A stretch of DNA of 27,204 nt, taken from positions 1 to 27,204 of the forward strand of contig JASLZX010000014.1 of the NCBI GenBank assembly GCA_030754655.1, in the 5' to 3' direction. The notes beneath the pieces are model-generated. The model did no database searches. It was not told the DNA's origin and saw nothing but the letters and a program-made list of their open reading frames with translations. This DNA comes from UBA8886 sp002731655 (GTDB lineage Archaea; Thermoplasmatota; Poseidoniia; MGIII; CG-Epi1). Each line of letters opens with the position of its first letter. Positions within the stretch are counted from its first letter, which is position 1. Below are positions 7,484 through 15,306 of the stretch, piece after piece. Made by a program: the position numbers and the translations under genes.

Positions 7484-9142
7484 GTGCTGCGACCGCAGTG
7501 GCACTTCCTGAGTGAAGAGCCGCCGACCGATATTGTCGAACTGCTGCTGGCGCAACGTGGCCTGGCGGGAGCGGAACGCGACGCGTTCCTGCATCCATCG
7601 CTCGACCAGCTGCATGACCCGTTCGGGCTGCTCGACATGGAGAAGGCGGTCGCCAAGCTGGAGTGGGCGCGGACCTGGCAGCAACCCGTTACCGTCTTCG
7701 GCGACTACGACTGCGACGGCGTGACGTCGACCGTGCTGCTCTACAGCCTACTGAAACAGGCGGGGATGCAGGTAGACTACCATGTGCCGCATCGCATCAA
7801 CGACGGCTACGGGCTGACCGAGGCGGGCGTCGAGAAAGTGCATGCGCGCGGCAGCCGGCTCATCGTGACGGTCGACAACGGCATCAGCGCCAATGCGGCG
7901 GTCGCGAAAGCCAATACTCTGGGAATGGAGATCGTGATTACCGACCACCACAAGCAGGAGGGCGAGCTGCCCCCGGCAGCCGCGGTCGTCAACCCCAACC
8001 GCAAGGATAACGAATACCCGTTCCGCGCCATCGCGGGCGTCGGCGTCGCCTACAAACTCTGCTGTGCGCTCGCGCCGCGTATCCTGCCCGCAAGCGATGC
8101 GGACGCATTCCTGACCGAGGCGCTCGATCTGGTGACGCTCGGAACTGTAGCCGACATGATGCCGCTCGTCGACGAGAACCGCGCGCTGGTAGCGCACGGA
8201 CTCTCGCGTGTCGCGGCTACCAAGCGCGCCGGAATCCAGGCGCTTATCGAGCAGGCGCGCGCCAAGCGCGAGCTTGACCCGGCCGACATCGGCTTCAAGC
8301 TGGCACCGCGTATCAACGCCGCCGGGCGCATGGAAGGCGCCGACATCGCACTCGAGCTGCTGCTGGCACCCGACCTGGCAGCGGCGCGGCCGCTGGCGGA
8401 GAAGCTCACCGGGCTCAACACCAAACGGCAGGTAGAAACCGCGCGTTGCGAAGAGCTAGCGCTCGATCTGGCCGAGGTGCAAGCGGGGGATGATTTCATC
8501 GTCGTCTGGCATCCCGAGATGCACGCCGGCGTAATGGGGCTGGTCGCGTCGCACATCATGCGCCGCTTTCACCGCCCGACACTGGTACTGCGCATCGACG
8601 GTGACGCGGCGGGCGGCTCGGCGCGCTCGATTCCGGGCTACGACCTGAGCGCCGCGTTCGATCGCCACAAGGCGCTGCTCGACGGCGGCGGCGGCCACGC
8701 CATGGCGGCCGGCTGCCACCTGCCGGGCGCCAATCTCGAACCGTTGCGCGCAGCGCTGGTGGCCGACGCGAGCGAGCGACTGTCCGACGAGATGCGGCAG
8801 CCGCTGCTCGAGATTGCCGCCCCGCTCGAGGCGAGCCGGCTCGATCTGCAATTCATGACGCAGCTGGAGCGGCTAGCGCCCTTCGGACAGGGCAATCTGG
8901 CGCCGACCTTCGCGCTGCTGGGGCAGGAAGTGCAGTCGGTCCGCACAATGGGGCGCGACAGCGACCACTTACGGCTCTCGCTGGCACGCTGCCCCGACGC
9001 CATCGGCTGGGGCATGGGGGAACGCGCCGAGACGCTGCTGCCGGGCGACCGGATCGACATCGCGTTCAGGCTCGAGCGCAACCGCTACAGAGGGCGCGAG
9101 CAACTGCAACTGCTGCTGCAGGACCTCAAGCCTTCAGAATAG
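7484..9142 (+). CDS. recJ: RecJ-type single-stranded DNA exonuclease (DHH/DHHA1, with OB domain)
   Basis: A 552-residue DHH phosphoesterase. Motifs in order: GDYDCDG (near residue 73), VTVDNGIS, TDHHK (near 154), LGTVADMMPL, INAAGRM, and the DHHA1 signature GGGGHAMAAGCH (near 402-412). A C-terminal domain follows, beginning LAPFGQGNLAP and ending QLQLLLQDLKP, the OB-fold layout of bacterial RecJ. These nucleases degrade single-stranded DNA 5' to 3' in repair with manganese or magnesium. Archaeal relatives (GAN) associate with the GINS replication complex; the full RecJ-like C-terminus makes this one look closer to the bacterial form. It starts with GTG immediately after the argS stop, with GGAGG at 7471-7475 in the end of argS as ribosome binding site. 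Confidence 0.88.
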   Translation: MLRPQWHFLSEEPPTDIVELLLAQRGLAGAERDAFLHPSLDQLHDPFGLLDMEKAVAKLEWARTWQQPVTVFGDYDCDGVTSTVLLYSLLKQAGMQVDYHVPHRINDGYGLTEAGVEKVHARGSRLIVTVDNGISANAAVAKANTLGMEIVITDHHKQEGELPPAAAVVNPNRKDNEYPFRAIAGVGVAYKLCCALAPRILPASDADAFLTEALDLVTLGTVADMMPLVDENRALVAHGLSRVAATKRAGIQALIEQARAKRELDPADIGFKLAPRINAAGRMEGADIALELLLAPDLAAARPLAEKLTGLNTKRQVETARCEELALDLAEVQAGDDFIVVWHPEMHAGVMGLVASHIMRRFHRPTLVLRIDGDAAGGSARSIPGYDLSAAFDRHKALLDGGGGHAMAAGCHLPGANLEPLRAALVADASERLSDEMRQPLLEIAAPLEASRLDLQFMTQLERLAPFGQGNLAPTFALLGQEVQSVRTMGRDSDHLRLSLARCPDAIGWGMGERAETLLPGDRIDIAFRLERNRYRGREQLQLLLQDLKPSE

Positions 9143-9143
9143 A

Positions 9144-9218
9144 TGGTGGTGAGGGCCGGATTTGAACCGACGTGGTCGCGATCTGCAGTCGCGTGCATAG
9201 CCTCTCTGCCACCTCACC
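9144..9218 (-). tRNA. tRNA-Cys (anticodon GCA), CCA encoded
   Basis: Reading the minus strand, a complete cloverleaf is visible. The acceptor stem GGTGAGG/CCTCACC is seven pairs. The D arm starts GCAG and has a GG pair in its loop. The anticodon stem CGCGA/TCGCG encloses the loop CTGCAGA (anticodon GCA), with a five-base variable loop. The T arm GTCGG/CCGGC has the loop TTCAAAT. The 3' end reads ACCA, so CCA is encoded and the discriminator base is A. No intron. It lies just after recJ, on the opposite strand. Confidence 0.95.
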
Positions 9219-9242
9219 GCGGTCGTGCCACTTGCCGAGGCG

Positions 9243-9248
9243 TTTAAG
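9243..9248 (-). promoter_or_regulatory. TATA box of tRNA-Cys
   Basis: CTTAAA on the minus strand, centre 27 bases from the mature 5' end of the tRNA. It overlaps the stop codon of the upstream coiled-coil gene, so the tRNA probably has its own promoter inside the tail of that operon. Confidence 0.5.
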
Positions 9249-9468
9249 GATTTCCGGTTCGCGCAATCGTGCGCGAGACGTCACTGCTACCGAGGCTTTC
9301 GCGCTTCATATCGGCCAGCAACCGCTCGTAGTGGACTACCTGTTCCTCAATGCGGTCCAGCTCCGAGGCGTTGCCGTCACCCTGCTCGATGCGGGCACTG
9401 ACTCGCTCACGACGCGCTTCCCATTTCTCGAGTTCTGCGATTGCCTGCAGGATTCGTTCCTCGTCCAT
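9244..9468 (-). CDS. small coiled-coil protein downstream of fttA
   Basis: A 74-residue protein of unknown function. Most of it forms one charged helical hairpin: about residues 3-22 (ERILQAIAELEKWEARRERV) and 33-55 (ELDRIEEQVVHYERLLADMK), joined by a Gly/Asn turn. The tail after residue 56 is Ser/Thr/Arg-rich and probably disordered. The frame is open further upstream, to 9558, but that would overlap the 3' end of fttA. The ATG at 9466-9468 lies two bases after the fttA stop, which is the natural operon start. Being the last gene of the psmB-fttA unit, it could be a partner of the termination factor, but nothing in the sequence proves this. Confidence 0.7.
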   Translation of the reverse strand: MDEERILQAIAELEKWEARRERVSARIEQGDGNASELDRIEEQVVHYERLLADMKRESLGSSDVSRTIARTGNP

Positions 9469-9470
9469 CT

Positions 9471-11393
9471 CTATATAAGCCGGATGGTCTCCAGATTGTG
9501 CGGTGATTCGACCTTCAGTCGCGCCTTGCGCCGGATGTCGGTCGCAAACTGGTCGCACTTCTGCGGGTCGCCGTGGTTGAGCAGTACCAGCTTGGGACGT
9601 GGGCGGATTGTGCGCACGTAGCGCATCAGCTGCCGCTTGTCACTGTGCCCTGAAAAACCTTCGCAAGTCTCAATGTTCATGTTGACCGGTACCGACACCA
9701 TTCCGCCGTTGTCGCGGTCGTGCAGGCTGATTTCGCGGGCTCCTTGCTGGATGCGCTGGCCCAGCGTGCCCGAGGCCTGATAGCCGACGAAGACCATGCT
9801 GTTGTTCCGGTCGGGCGCCCATTGGCGCAGGTATTCCATCACCGGCCCGCCGTTGACCATGCCGGAAGTGGCGAGCACGATGGCAGGCTCGTCGCGCGAG
9901 CAGATTTCCTGCCGCATGTCGACCGAATCCACCTTCTGGAACATGTCGTCACGGAAAGGGTTGCCGCGGTTCTGGTAAATCTTGTTGCGCAGGTTGTTAT
10001 TCAGGTATTCCGGGTAGGCCGCATGGAGCGCGGTCGCCTCCCATATCATCCCGTCCAGAAACACATCCATATCCTGCAGCATGCCTTCGCGATGCGCCTT
10101 TTCGAGGACCAGCATCACCTCCTGCGAACGGCCGACGGCGAAGACTGGAATCAGGATTTTACCGCGCCGCTCAACGGTGCGGTTGATAATCTCGGTCAGC
10201 TTGCGCATCCCCTCCTCGCGCGACGGCTGGATGTCCTTGAAACCGCCGTAGGTCGCCTCCAGCACCAGTGCCTCCATGCGCGGGAAACGGTTGACGGCCC
10301 GGTCGAAAAGCCAGGTGTTTTCGAACTTTATGTCACCTGAGAATACGATGTTGTGCTGGCCATCGCCGATGTGGAAGTGGGCGCTCGCCGAGCCGAGGAT
10401 ATGGCCCGAGTTGTGGAACGTCAGTTTCAGATCGGGGGCAATGTCGGTCGTGTCACCGAAGTTGAGCGGGATACAGTTGCGCACCTGCTGCCGGATATGC
10501 TCGCTGCCGTAGGGCACTTTCTTGCCTTCAGCGTTCTGGATCTTGATGTAGTCAGTCTGCAACAGCGCCGCCAGATCACGCGTAGGCGGAGTGCAGTAGA
10601 CGGGCCCGTCGAAGCCGTAGACAAAAAGCATCGGCAACAGCGCCGAGTGGTCTAGATGCGCGTGCGTCAGCACTACCGCGTCGAGTCCCTCCAGCGGTGT
10701 CACCTCTGGGGCGTTCAGGAACGGGCTCGGCTCCTTGTCGTTACCGGGGTTGAAGCCGCAGTCAATCAGCACCTTGCTGTCCTTGGTCATCAGCAGGTGG
10801 CAGGAGCGTCCCACTTCGCGGTAGCCGCCCAGCGCAGTGATGCGCACGAACTTCTCGCCATCAATGGTGTCGCGGAAAACCTTGCGACCGACGCGCTTCA
10901 TGAAGTCCTTACGCTTCTGTGCCACCTTCGGCTCGAGGATGTAATTGCGGATTTCACGTAGCGTGGTTGATTCCATCGGCGCGTCGCGGATAACTATCGG
11001 ATTCCAGCCGATGCCGCGTCGCACGTCGTTGAGCACCGCGCCGAACTTGCCGATGGCGCGACCAGGGTTGACCGCCTCGATGTAGACGTCACCATTAATC
11101 TCATCGAAGCGGATGCTGCTCACCTCCGCCTCGGCAGGGATTATTTCACCCAGTTTTTCCTCCGCCTCCTTGGTCGGCAACCGCACCGCCGGGTCGGCCC
11201 GGATGATGATGCGCTTGCGCACTTTCTGCGCCAGCTTGCGCACGATATCGTTGCTGCCAGCGAAGGCTTCCACATTTTTGGTATAGAGTACCACACTGGA
11301 GCCCTCTACGCGCACGTCGGTGAACTCGACGGTGTCAGATATGACACTCTGCGCGGCTTCGCGAACCTCTTTGATGATGCTTTCTACAGCCAT
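9471..11393 (-). CDS. fttA: aCPSF1/FttA: KH, metallo-beta-lactamase and beta-CASP ribonuclease, transcription termination factor
   Basis: A 640-residue protein with the full aCPSF1 layout: two N-terminal KH-type RNA-binding domains (about residues 1-145, with PGRAIGKFG in the second), then a metallo-beta-lactamase core and a beta-CASP insert. Visible catalytic motifs are LTHAHLDHSA (near residue 242-250), HNSGHILGSA, FSGDIKFE (near 351), GFSGHSD (near 578) and LLNHGDP (near 603). In methanogens and other archaea this protein cuts nascent RNA at U-rich sites and drives transcription termination; length agrees with the family. It lies 33 bases downstream of the proteasome beta gene with no clear promoter between them, so it is likely in the same transcript. 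Confidence 0.95.
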   Translation of the reverse strand: MAVESIIKEVREAAQSVISDTVEFTDVRVEGSSVVLYTKNVEAFAGSNDIVRKLAQKVRKRIIIRADPAVRLPTKEAEEKLGEIIPAEAEVSSIRFDEINGDVYIEAVNPGRAIGKFGAVLNDVRRGIGWNPIVIRDAPMESTTLREIRNYILEPKVAQKRKDFMKRVGRKVFRDTIDGEKFVRITALGGYREVGRSCHLLMTKDSKVLIDCGFNPGNDKEPSPFLNAPEVTPLEGLDAVVLTHAHLDHSALLPMLFVYGFDGPVYCTPPTRDLAALLQTDYIKIQNAEGKKVPYGSEHIRQQVRNCIPLNFGDTTDIAPDLKLTFHNSGHILGSASAHFHIGDGQHNIVFSGDIKFENTWLFDRAVNRFPRMEALVLEATYGGFKDIQPSREEGMRKLTEIINRTVERRGKILIPVFAVGRSQEVMLVLEKAHREGMLQDMDVFLDGMIWEATALHAAYPEYLNNNLRNKIYQNRGNPFRDDMFQKVDSVDMRQEICSRDEPAIVLATSGMVNGGPVMEYLRQWAPDRNNSMVFVGYQASGTLGQRIQQGAREISLHDRDNGGMVSVPVNMNIETCEGFSGHSDKRQLMRYVRTIRPRPKLVLLNHGDPQKCDQFATDIRRKARLKVESPHNLETIRLI

Positions 11394-11419
11394 AGAGACC
11401 TATTTCCAGCGTGTGTGAA

Positions 11420-11436
11420 GGCTGCCTCAGGCAGCC
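11420..11436 (-). repeat. perfect hairpin spanning the psmB stop codon
   Basis: GGCTGCC and GGCAGCC form a perfect seven-pair GC stem with a three-base loop; on the minus strand the loop is TGA, the psmB stop codon itself. No T-run follows, so it is not a classical terminator. It could slow ribosomes or act as an RNA processing or stability element between psmB and fttA. Confidence 0.55.
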
Positions 11437-12125
11437 AGCTTAGCCTGAATTTTCATGACAGCTGCCGCGTCCATCGCGGTGTAGCCGCTTGAATCTATTG
11501 TGCAAAGCGAGATGCCGTCGCCCGATGCCGAGTCGCGCTTCATCGCCACAGTCAGTGCCCGGATGGCGAGCTCCCTGCCTTCGGCGACGCTAAGGCCCTC
11601 ACGGAAGTGGTCCTCGAGCACGCCATAGACAAAGGGCGAGCCGGAACCGGTGGTGGTAAACGTATCTGGAATCGAGCCACCCGCCGCGTCCAGCGAGAAG
11701 ACATGGCCGCCGGCCGTGTCGACGCCGCCAATCAGCAGCTGGACCCAGAACGGCATGTAGCGTCGGCCGTTCATGATGTTAGCCATAAGCGTCGAGGCTG
11801 AAAGAATCGTCATCTTCTGGCCGCGCTTCAGCTCGAAAAGCTTCACTTCGGCCGCGAGCCAGCGCGCCAGCATCTGCGCGTCGCCGACCAGTCCCGCTAC
11901 CGTCAGGCCAATGTGGTCGCTGATGCGGAACAGCTTCTGCGTGTTCTTGTGCGCTATGAGGTGTCCCATCGTGGCACGCATCTCGGTCGCCATGACCACA
12001 CCATCGCGGCACACCAGCCCTACGGTGGTGGTGCCCTTCTTGAGTTCTTTCTCGGACAAAGTCAACTCCCAAACTGGGTAAAAGCGGCACTTCATTCTAA
12101 GGGGGGTATATGATAGTTCCGTCAT
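11427..12125 (-). CDS. psmB: 20S proteasome beta subunit
   Basis: Catalytic subunit of the archaeal 20S proteasome. The propeptide ends KKG and is cleaved before TTTVG, exposing the nucleophilic Thr1 (residue 32 of the longest form). Glu17 and Lys33, counted from Thr1, are in place (MATEMRA, QKLF), matching Thermoplasma acidophilum. GSGSPFVYGVLE and RDSASGDGIS are the usual beta-subunit segments. The ATG at 12125 would give a 31-residue propeptide, longer than the eight residues of Thermoplasma. An internal ATG at 12095, or TTG codons near 12065 and 12059, could be the true start. The TATA box shared with pcn lies 26 bases upstream of 12125, which fits leaderless initiation there. No alpha subunit lies in the window. 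Confidence 0.93.
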   Translation of the reverse strand: MTELSYTPLRMKCRFYPVWELTLSEKELKKGTTTVGLVCRDGVVMATEMRATMGHLIAHKNTQKLFRISDHIGLTVAGLVGDAQMLARWLAAEVKLFELKRGQKMTILSASTLMANIMNGRRYMPFWVQLLIGGVDTAGGHVFSLDAAGGSIPDTFTTTGSGSPFVYGVLEDHFREGLSVAEGRELAIRALTVAMKRDSASGDGISLCTIDSSGYTAMDAAAVMKIQAKLAA

Positions 12126-12147
12126 CAGGCTGGACGCCGACGAACGA

Positions 12148-12154
12148 TTAAATA
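12148..12154. promoter_or_regulatory. single TATA box between psmB and pcn, readable in both directions
   Basis: TTAAATA on the plus strand, TATTTAA on the minus strand. Its centre is 26 bases from the psmB ATG and 35 bases from the GTG start proposed for PCNA. On the plus strand the predicted transcription start is near 12177, downstream of the alternative ATG at 12165, which decides the PCNA start. Confidence 0.55.
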
Positions 12155-12185
12155 CGGTTCACCAATGCGCCGGCGGTGTAATCCC

Positions 12186-12941
12186 GTGATTAAAGCCCGT
12201 ATTTCTGCAGAGCATCTCAAGGAGTTCGTCGGCACCGTCGGCGCGCTAGTTGATGAAGCAAAGCTCAGCGTCGCTGAAGGCGAGATGATCGTGAAGGCGG
12301 TCGACCCCTCGCACGTAGCGATGATTGAAGCCCGCCTCGACAAAACTGCCTTCGATTCCTACGAGGCTGCGGAAGCCGAACTGGGGATTGACGTGGACAA
12401 GTTTCGCTCGGTGCTCGCCGTTGCCCGTGCGGGCGACATGGTCGACCTGGAACAGGACACCGAACTGAACCGGCTGGTGGTCACCATCGGCAATCTGACG
12501 CGCGCGATGCCGCTGCTCGATACAGCGGGAATGCCCGACCCCAAGGTGCCGGCGCTCGACCTGCCTGCGACGGTCAAGGTCGCGGTCGAGGAAATCCTGC
12601 AGGGGCTGAAGGCGTCGAAATCAGTTTCGGACCACATTGCGCTCTCGACCAGCAAGAAAGTTTTCCGGCTGGTCTGCGAAGGAGACAACCAGAATCGGGT
12701 TGACCTCGAGCTGGGCAAGAAACAGCTCGAGAAGCTCGATTCGCCCGAGGAACAGACTTCACTCTTTTCGCTGGAATACTTCACACTGATGGTTGGCTCG
12801 CTGGCGAAGGACCGCATCCTGAACATCTCGCTCGGCAGCGATCTGCCGGTGCGCATCACTGCCGACCTAGCGGTTGATGACCTTACCGGTGCCCAGGGCG
12901 AAGTTACCTTCCTGCTCGCGCCCCGCATCGACCGTGAATAG
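12186..12941 (+). CDS. pcn: PCNA sliding clamp
   Basis: DNA polymerase sliding clamp, a homotrimeric ring in most euryarchaea. The protein is 251 residues from the GTG at 12186. Recognisable segments are IKARISAEHL at the N-terminus, VKAVDPSHVAMIEA, the interdomain region around residues 120-130, DLELGKKQLEKL, and the closing SDLPVRI and FLLAPRI strands typical of archaeal and eukaryotic PCNA. An in-frame ATG at 12165 would add seven residues (RRRCNP and so on). It lies upstream of the transcription start predicted from the TATA box at 12148-12154, and other PCNAs begin at the IKARI position, so GTG is preferred. The OTC start follows the stop without a gap. Confidence 0.92.
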   Translation: MIKARISAEHLKEFVGTVGALVDEAKLSVAEGEMIVKAVDPSHVAMIEARLDKTAFDSYEAAEAELGIDVDKFRSVLAVARAGDMVDLEQDTELNRLVVTIGNLTRAMPLLDTAGMPDPKVPALDLPATVKVAVEEILQGLKASKSVSDHIALSTSKKVFRLVCEGDNQNRVDLELGKKQLEKLDSPEEQTSLFSLEYFTLMVGSLAKDRILNISLGSDLPVRITADLAVDDLTGAQGEVTFLLAPRIDRE

Positions 12942-13851
12942 ATGGTCAGGCACTTCCTGTACATCTCCGACTTTAGCGCGACTGAACTGCTCGAAATCCT
13001 GCAACTGGCGGGCGAGCTGAAAACGAAATTTCGCGCGCGAGACGACCATCGGCCGTTCGCCGGCCGTTCGCTGGCGATGATATTCGCCAAGCCGTCAGCG
13101 CGCACACGAGTCTCCTTCGAGACCGGCTTCAGCTGGATGGGAGGGCATGCACTCTTCCTCGGGCCGCAGGACATCGGCATCGGCAAGCGCGAAGCCATCA
13201 AGGACATCGCGCGGCTTTTCAGCCGCTACAACGACCTGATAATGGCGCGGCTGTTCGACCACGCCCACATCCTCGAGCTGGCAGAGCACGCGACTATTCC
13301 AGTCATAAACGGCCTCACCGACTACAACCACCCCTGCCAGATAATGGCCGATTATTTCACCATCCGGGAACACCTGCCGAAGCGGGAGAAACCGCGAGTG
13401 GTCTATGTCGGCGACGGGAACAACATCGTCCACTCCTGGCTGCGGCTGGCGATACGGCTCCCGCTCCACTTCACCTGCTGCTGCCCACAAGGCTACGAGC
13501 CAGACGCGGAGACCGTCGCCGCAGCACGCGAGGCGGGGATTTCGACCATCGAAATCAGCCACGACCCACCCGCGGCGGTTGCCGGCGCCGACGTAATCTA
13601 CACTGACGTCTGGGCCTCGATGGGGCAGAAGGAAGAGGCGGAAGCGCGCGCGAAGGCCTTCGCGCCATTCCAGGTTAACAGTGGGCTAATGTCCGCCACC
13701 GGCTGCGAAACGCTCTTCATGCACTGCCTTCCCGCCGAGCGCAACCGTGAAGTGACCGACGCGGTGATGGAGGCTGATTATTCCATCGTCTTCGATCAGG
13801 CCGAGAACCGGCTGCACGTACAGAACGGCATCATGGCCTGGCTGGTGGCCA

Positions 13852-13862
<11 letters not shown>
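12942..13862 (+). CDS. argF: ornithine carbamoyltransferase
   Basis: Makes citrulline from ornithine and carbamoyl phosphate in arginine biosynthesis. The 306-residue protein has the carbamoyl-phosphate-binding motif SARTR (residues 52-56, normally STRTR), HPCQIMAD near residue 129, TDVWASMGQ, and the ornithine-side MHCLPAE near residue 259. These pick OTC over aspartate carbamoyltransferase. Length is normal. ATG follows the PCNA stop directly, and the last 11 bases overlap the next gene, so the three genes form one tight operon. Linking a replication clamp to arginine synthesis is a matter of operon packing rather than of obvious function. Confidence 0.93.
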
Positions 13863-14699
<837 letters not shown>

Positions 14700-14703
<4 letters not shown>

Positions 14704-14846
14704 CGGTCGAGCTGGTTCTGGTACCAGCGCTTTACCAGCAAGCGCACGATTTGCGACAGGTTGTAGCCCGACTCGCGGCAGAAGCTGGTAATCTCGTCGA
14801 ACAGCTCCGCCTCGTCGTCGGGGATACGGGCATTGAGGTGCTTCAT
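14700..14846 (-). CDS. ribbon-helix-helix (CopG/MetJ-type) DNA-binding regulator
   Basis: A 48-residue protein below the usual ORF size limit. The N-terminus MKHLNARIPDDEAELFDEI has the ribbon pattern of an RHH protein: a short beta strand (KHLNARI), then helix A from about residue 10 to 25, the turn SGYNLSQ, and helix B IVRLLVKRWYQNQL. RHH dimers bind DNA with the paired strands, often as autorepressors and often on repeated short sites spaced about one helical turn. The ATG is at 14844-14846. Just upstream is a cluster of GTTAC/GTAAC elements that suits such a protein. The stop overlaps the stop of the convergent dehydrogenase gene. No toxin gene is adjacent, so an antitoxin role is not supported. 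Confidence 0.8.
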
Positions 14847-14874
14847 GCGAGGCGATGGGATGGAGTATTAATGC

Positions 14875-14896
14875 GTTACAGGTAACGTAATGTAAC
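14875..14896. promoter_or_regulatory. candidate RHH operator: repeated GTTAC/GTAAC elements
   Basis: GTTAC at 14875-14879 faces GTAAC at 14882-14886 as an inverted pair across AG. GTAAT (14887-14891) and GTAAC (14892-14896) follow directly, giving two identical GTAAC units exactly 10 bases apart. The cluster lies between the RHH gene and its TATA-like TATTTTA (14897-14903, minus strand) and about 28 bases from the TATA box of the divergent gene, so a bound RHH protein could control both. Binding is inferred, not shown. Confidence 0.5.
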
Positions 14897-14903
14897 TAAA
14901 ATA
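14897..14903 (-). promoter_or_regulatory. TATA-like box of the RHH gene
   Basis: TATTTTA on the minus strand, centre 14900, predicts a start near 14874 and a 28-base leader. A second candidate, ATTAATAC near 14865-14872, would make the gene leaderless. Either way the GTTAC cluster overlaps or adjoins the promoter. Confidence 0.4.
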
Positions 14904-14923
14904 GCCGCAAATTGCGCCAAACG

Positions 14924-14930
14924 ATTAAAT
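14924..14930 (+). promoter_or_regulatory. TATA box of the glycine-heptad protein gene
   Basis: TTAAATA, centre 14927, lies 26 bases before the ATG at 14953, so transcription should begin at or next to the start codon (leaderless). The box is the same heptamer as the one upstream of pcn. Confidence 0.6.
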
Positions 14931-14952
14931 AGCTCCCCGTCGCGCTCTCGAC

Positions 14953-15306
14953 ATGGGTGAGAACAAGAAGTCAGGCGCTATCGACAGCCTCGGCATCGGC
15001 GAAGCGGTGGACGACATCGCTGCCGCCGCCCGCAAAGCGACCGACCTGGCCGAAGACATCACGCGTCGCGCGGCCGGCACTGCCACGACTGTGAGCGGAC
15101 GGCTGGGCGGAGTAGTCGGCAGCGGCGTTATCGCTGGCGGAAACGTCGTCAAGGCAGGCAGTTCGATGGTTGACGCCGCCGGCTCGGTGGTCGTCTCGAC
15201 GGGAAACGCCATCAAGGCTACCGCGCGCACCGGCCACAAAACCGGCGACGCCATCAGGGTGGTCGGCGAGACCATCAAACGGGTCACTGCCGCCGAGAAG
15301 AACTAG
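14953..15306 (+). CDS. 117-residue glycine-heptad helical protein, function unknown
   Basis: I do not recognise a family. The protein is rich in Ala, Gly, Val, Thr and lacks Cys, Trp, Phe and Tyr. From residue 42 to 111 it shows a seven-residue period: Gly recurs at 42, 49, 56, 63, 77, 84, 98 and 105, with Ser70 and Ala91 at the remaining steps, and Val or Ile three residues later in most repeats (59, 66, 73, 80, 87, 101, 108). This is the pattern of a long helix with one tightly packing small-residue face, as in glycine zippers or Alacoils. The hydrophobic face could also lie on a membrane or polymer surface. There is no signal peptide. It diverges from the RHH gene, and its stop overlaps the stop of convergent purA (CTAG). 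Confidence 0.75.
   Translation: MGENKKSGAIDSLGIGEAVDDIAAAARKATDLAEDITRRAAGTATTVSGRLGGVVGSGVIAGGNVVKAGSSMVDAAGSVVVSTGNAIKATARTGHKTGDAIRVVGETIKRVTAAEKN

Noticed and set aside
5963..7684. Long minus-strand open frame (573 codons) opposite argS and recJ
   Set aside because: High G+C suppresses stops on the antisense strand; the composition is Arg-rich and motif-free, while the plus strand has complete ArgRS and RecJ motifs.
9469..9558. Upstream start for the coiled-coil protein
   Set aside because: It would overlap the end of fttA for 90 bases; the ATG two bases after the fttA stop is far more likely.
11930..12035. Apparent replacement of the proteasome catalytic Asp17 by Glu in psmB
   Set aside because: Thermoplasma acidophilum beta also has Glu at position 17, so this is a normal variant and a clue to lineage.
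12165..12185. ATG start for PCNA at 12165
   Set aside because: It lies upstream of the transcription start predicted from the TATA box at 12148-12154 and adds residues not found in other PCNAs.
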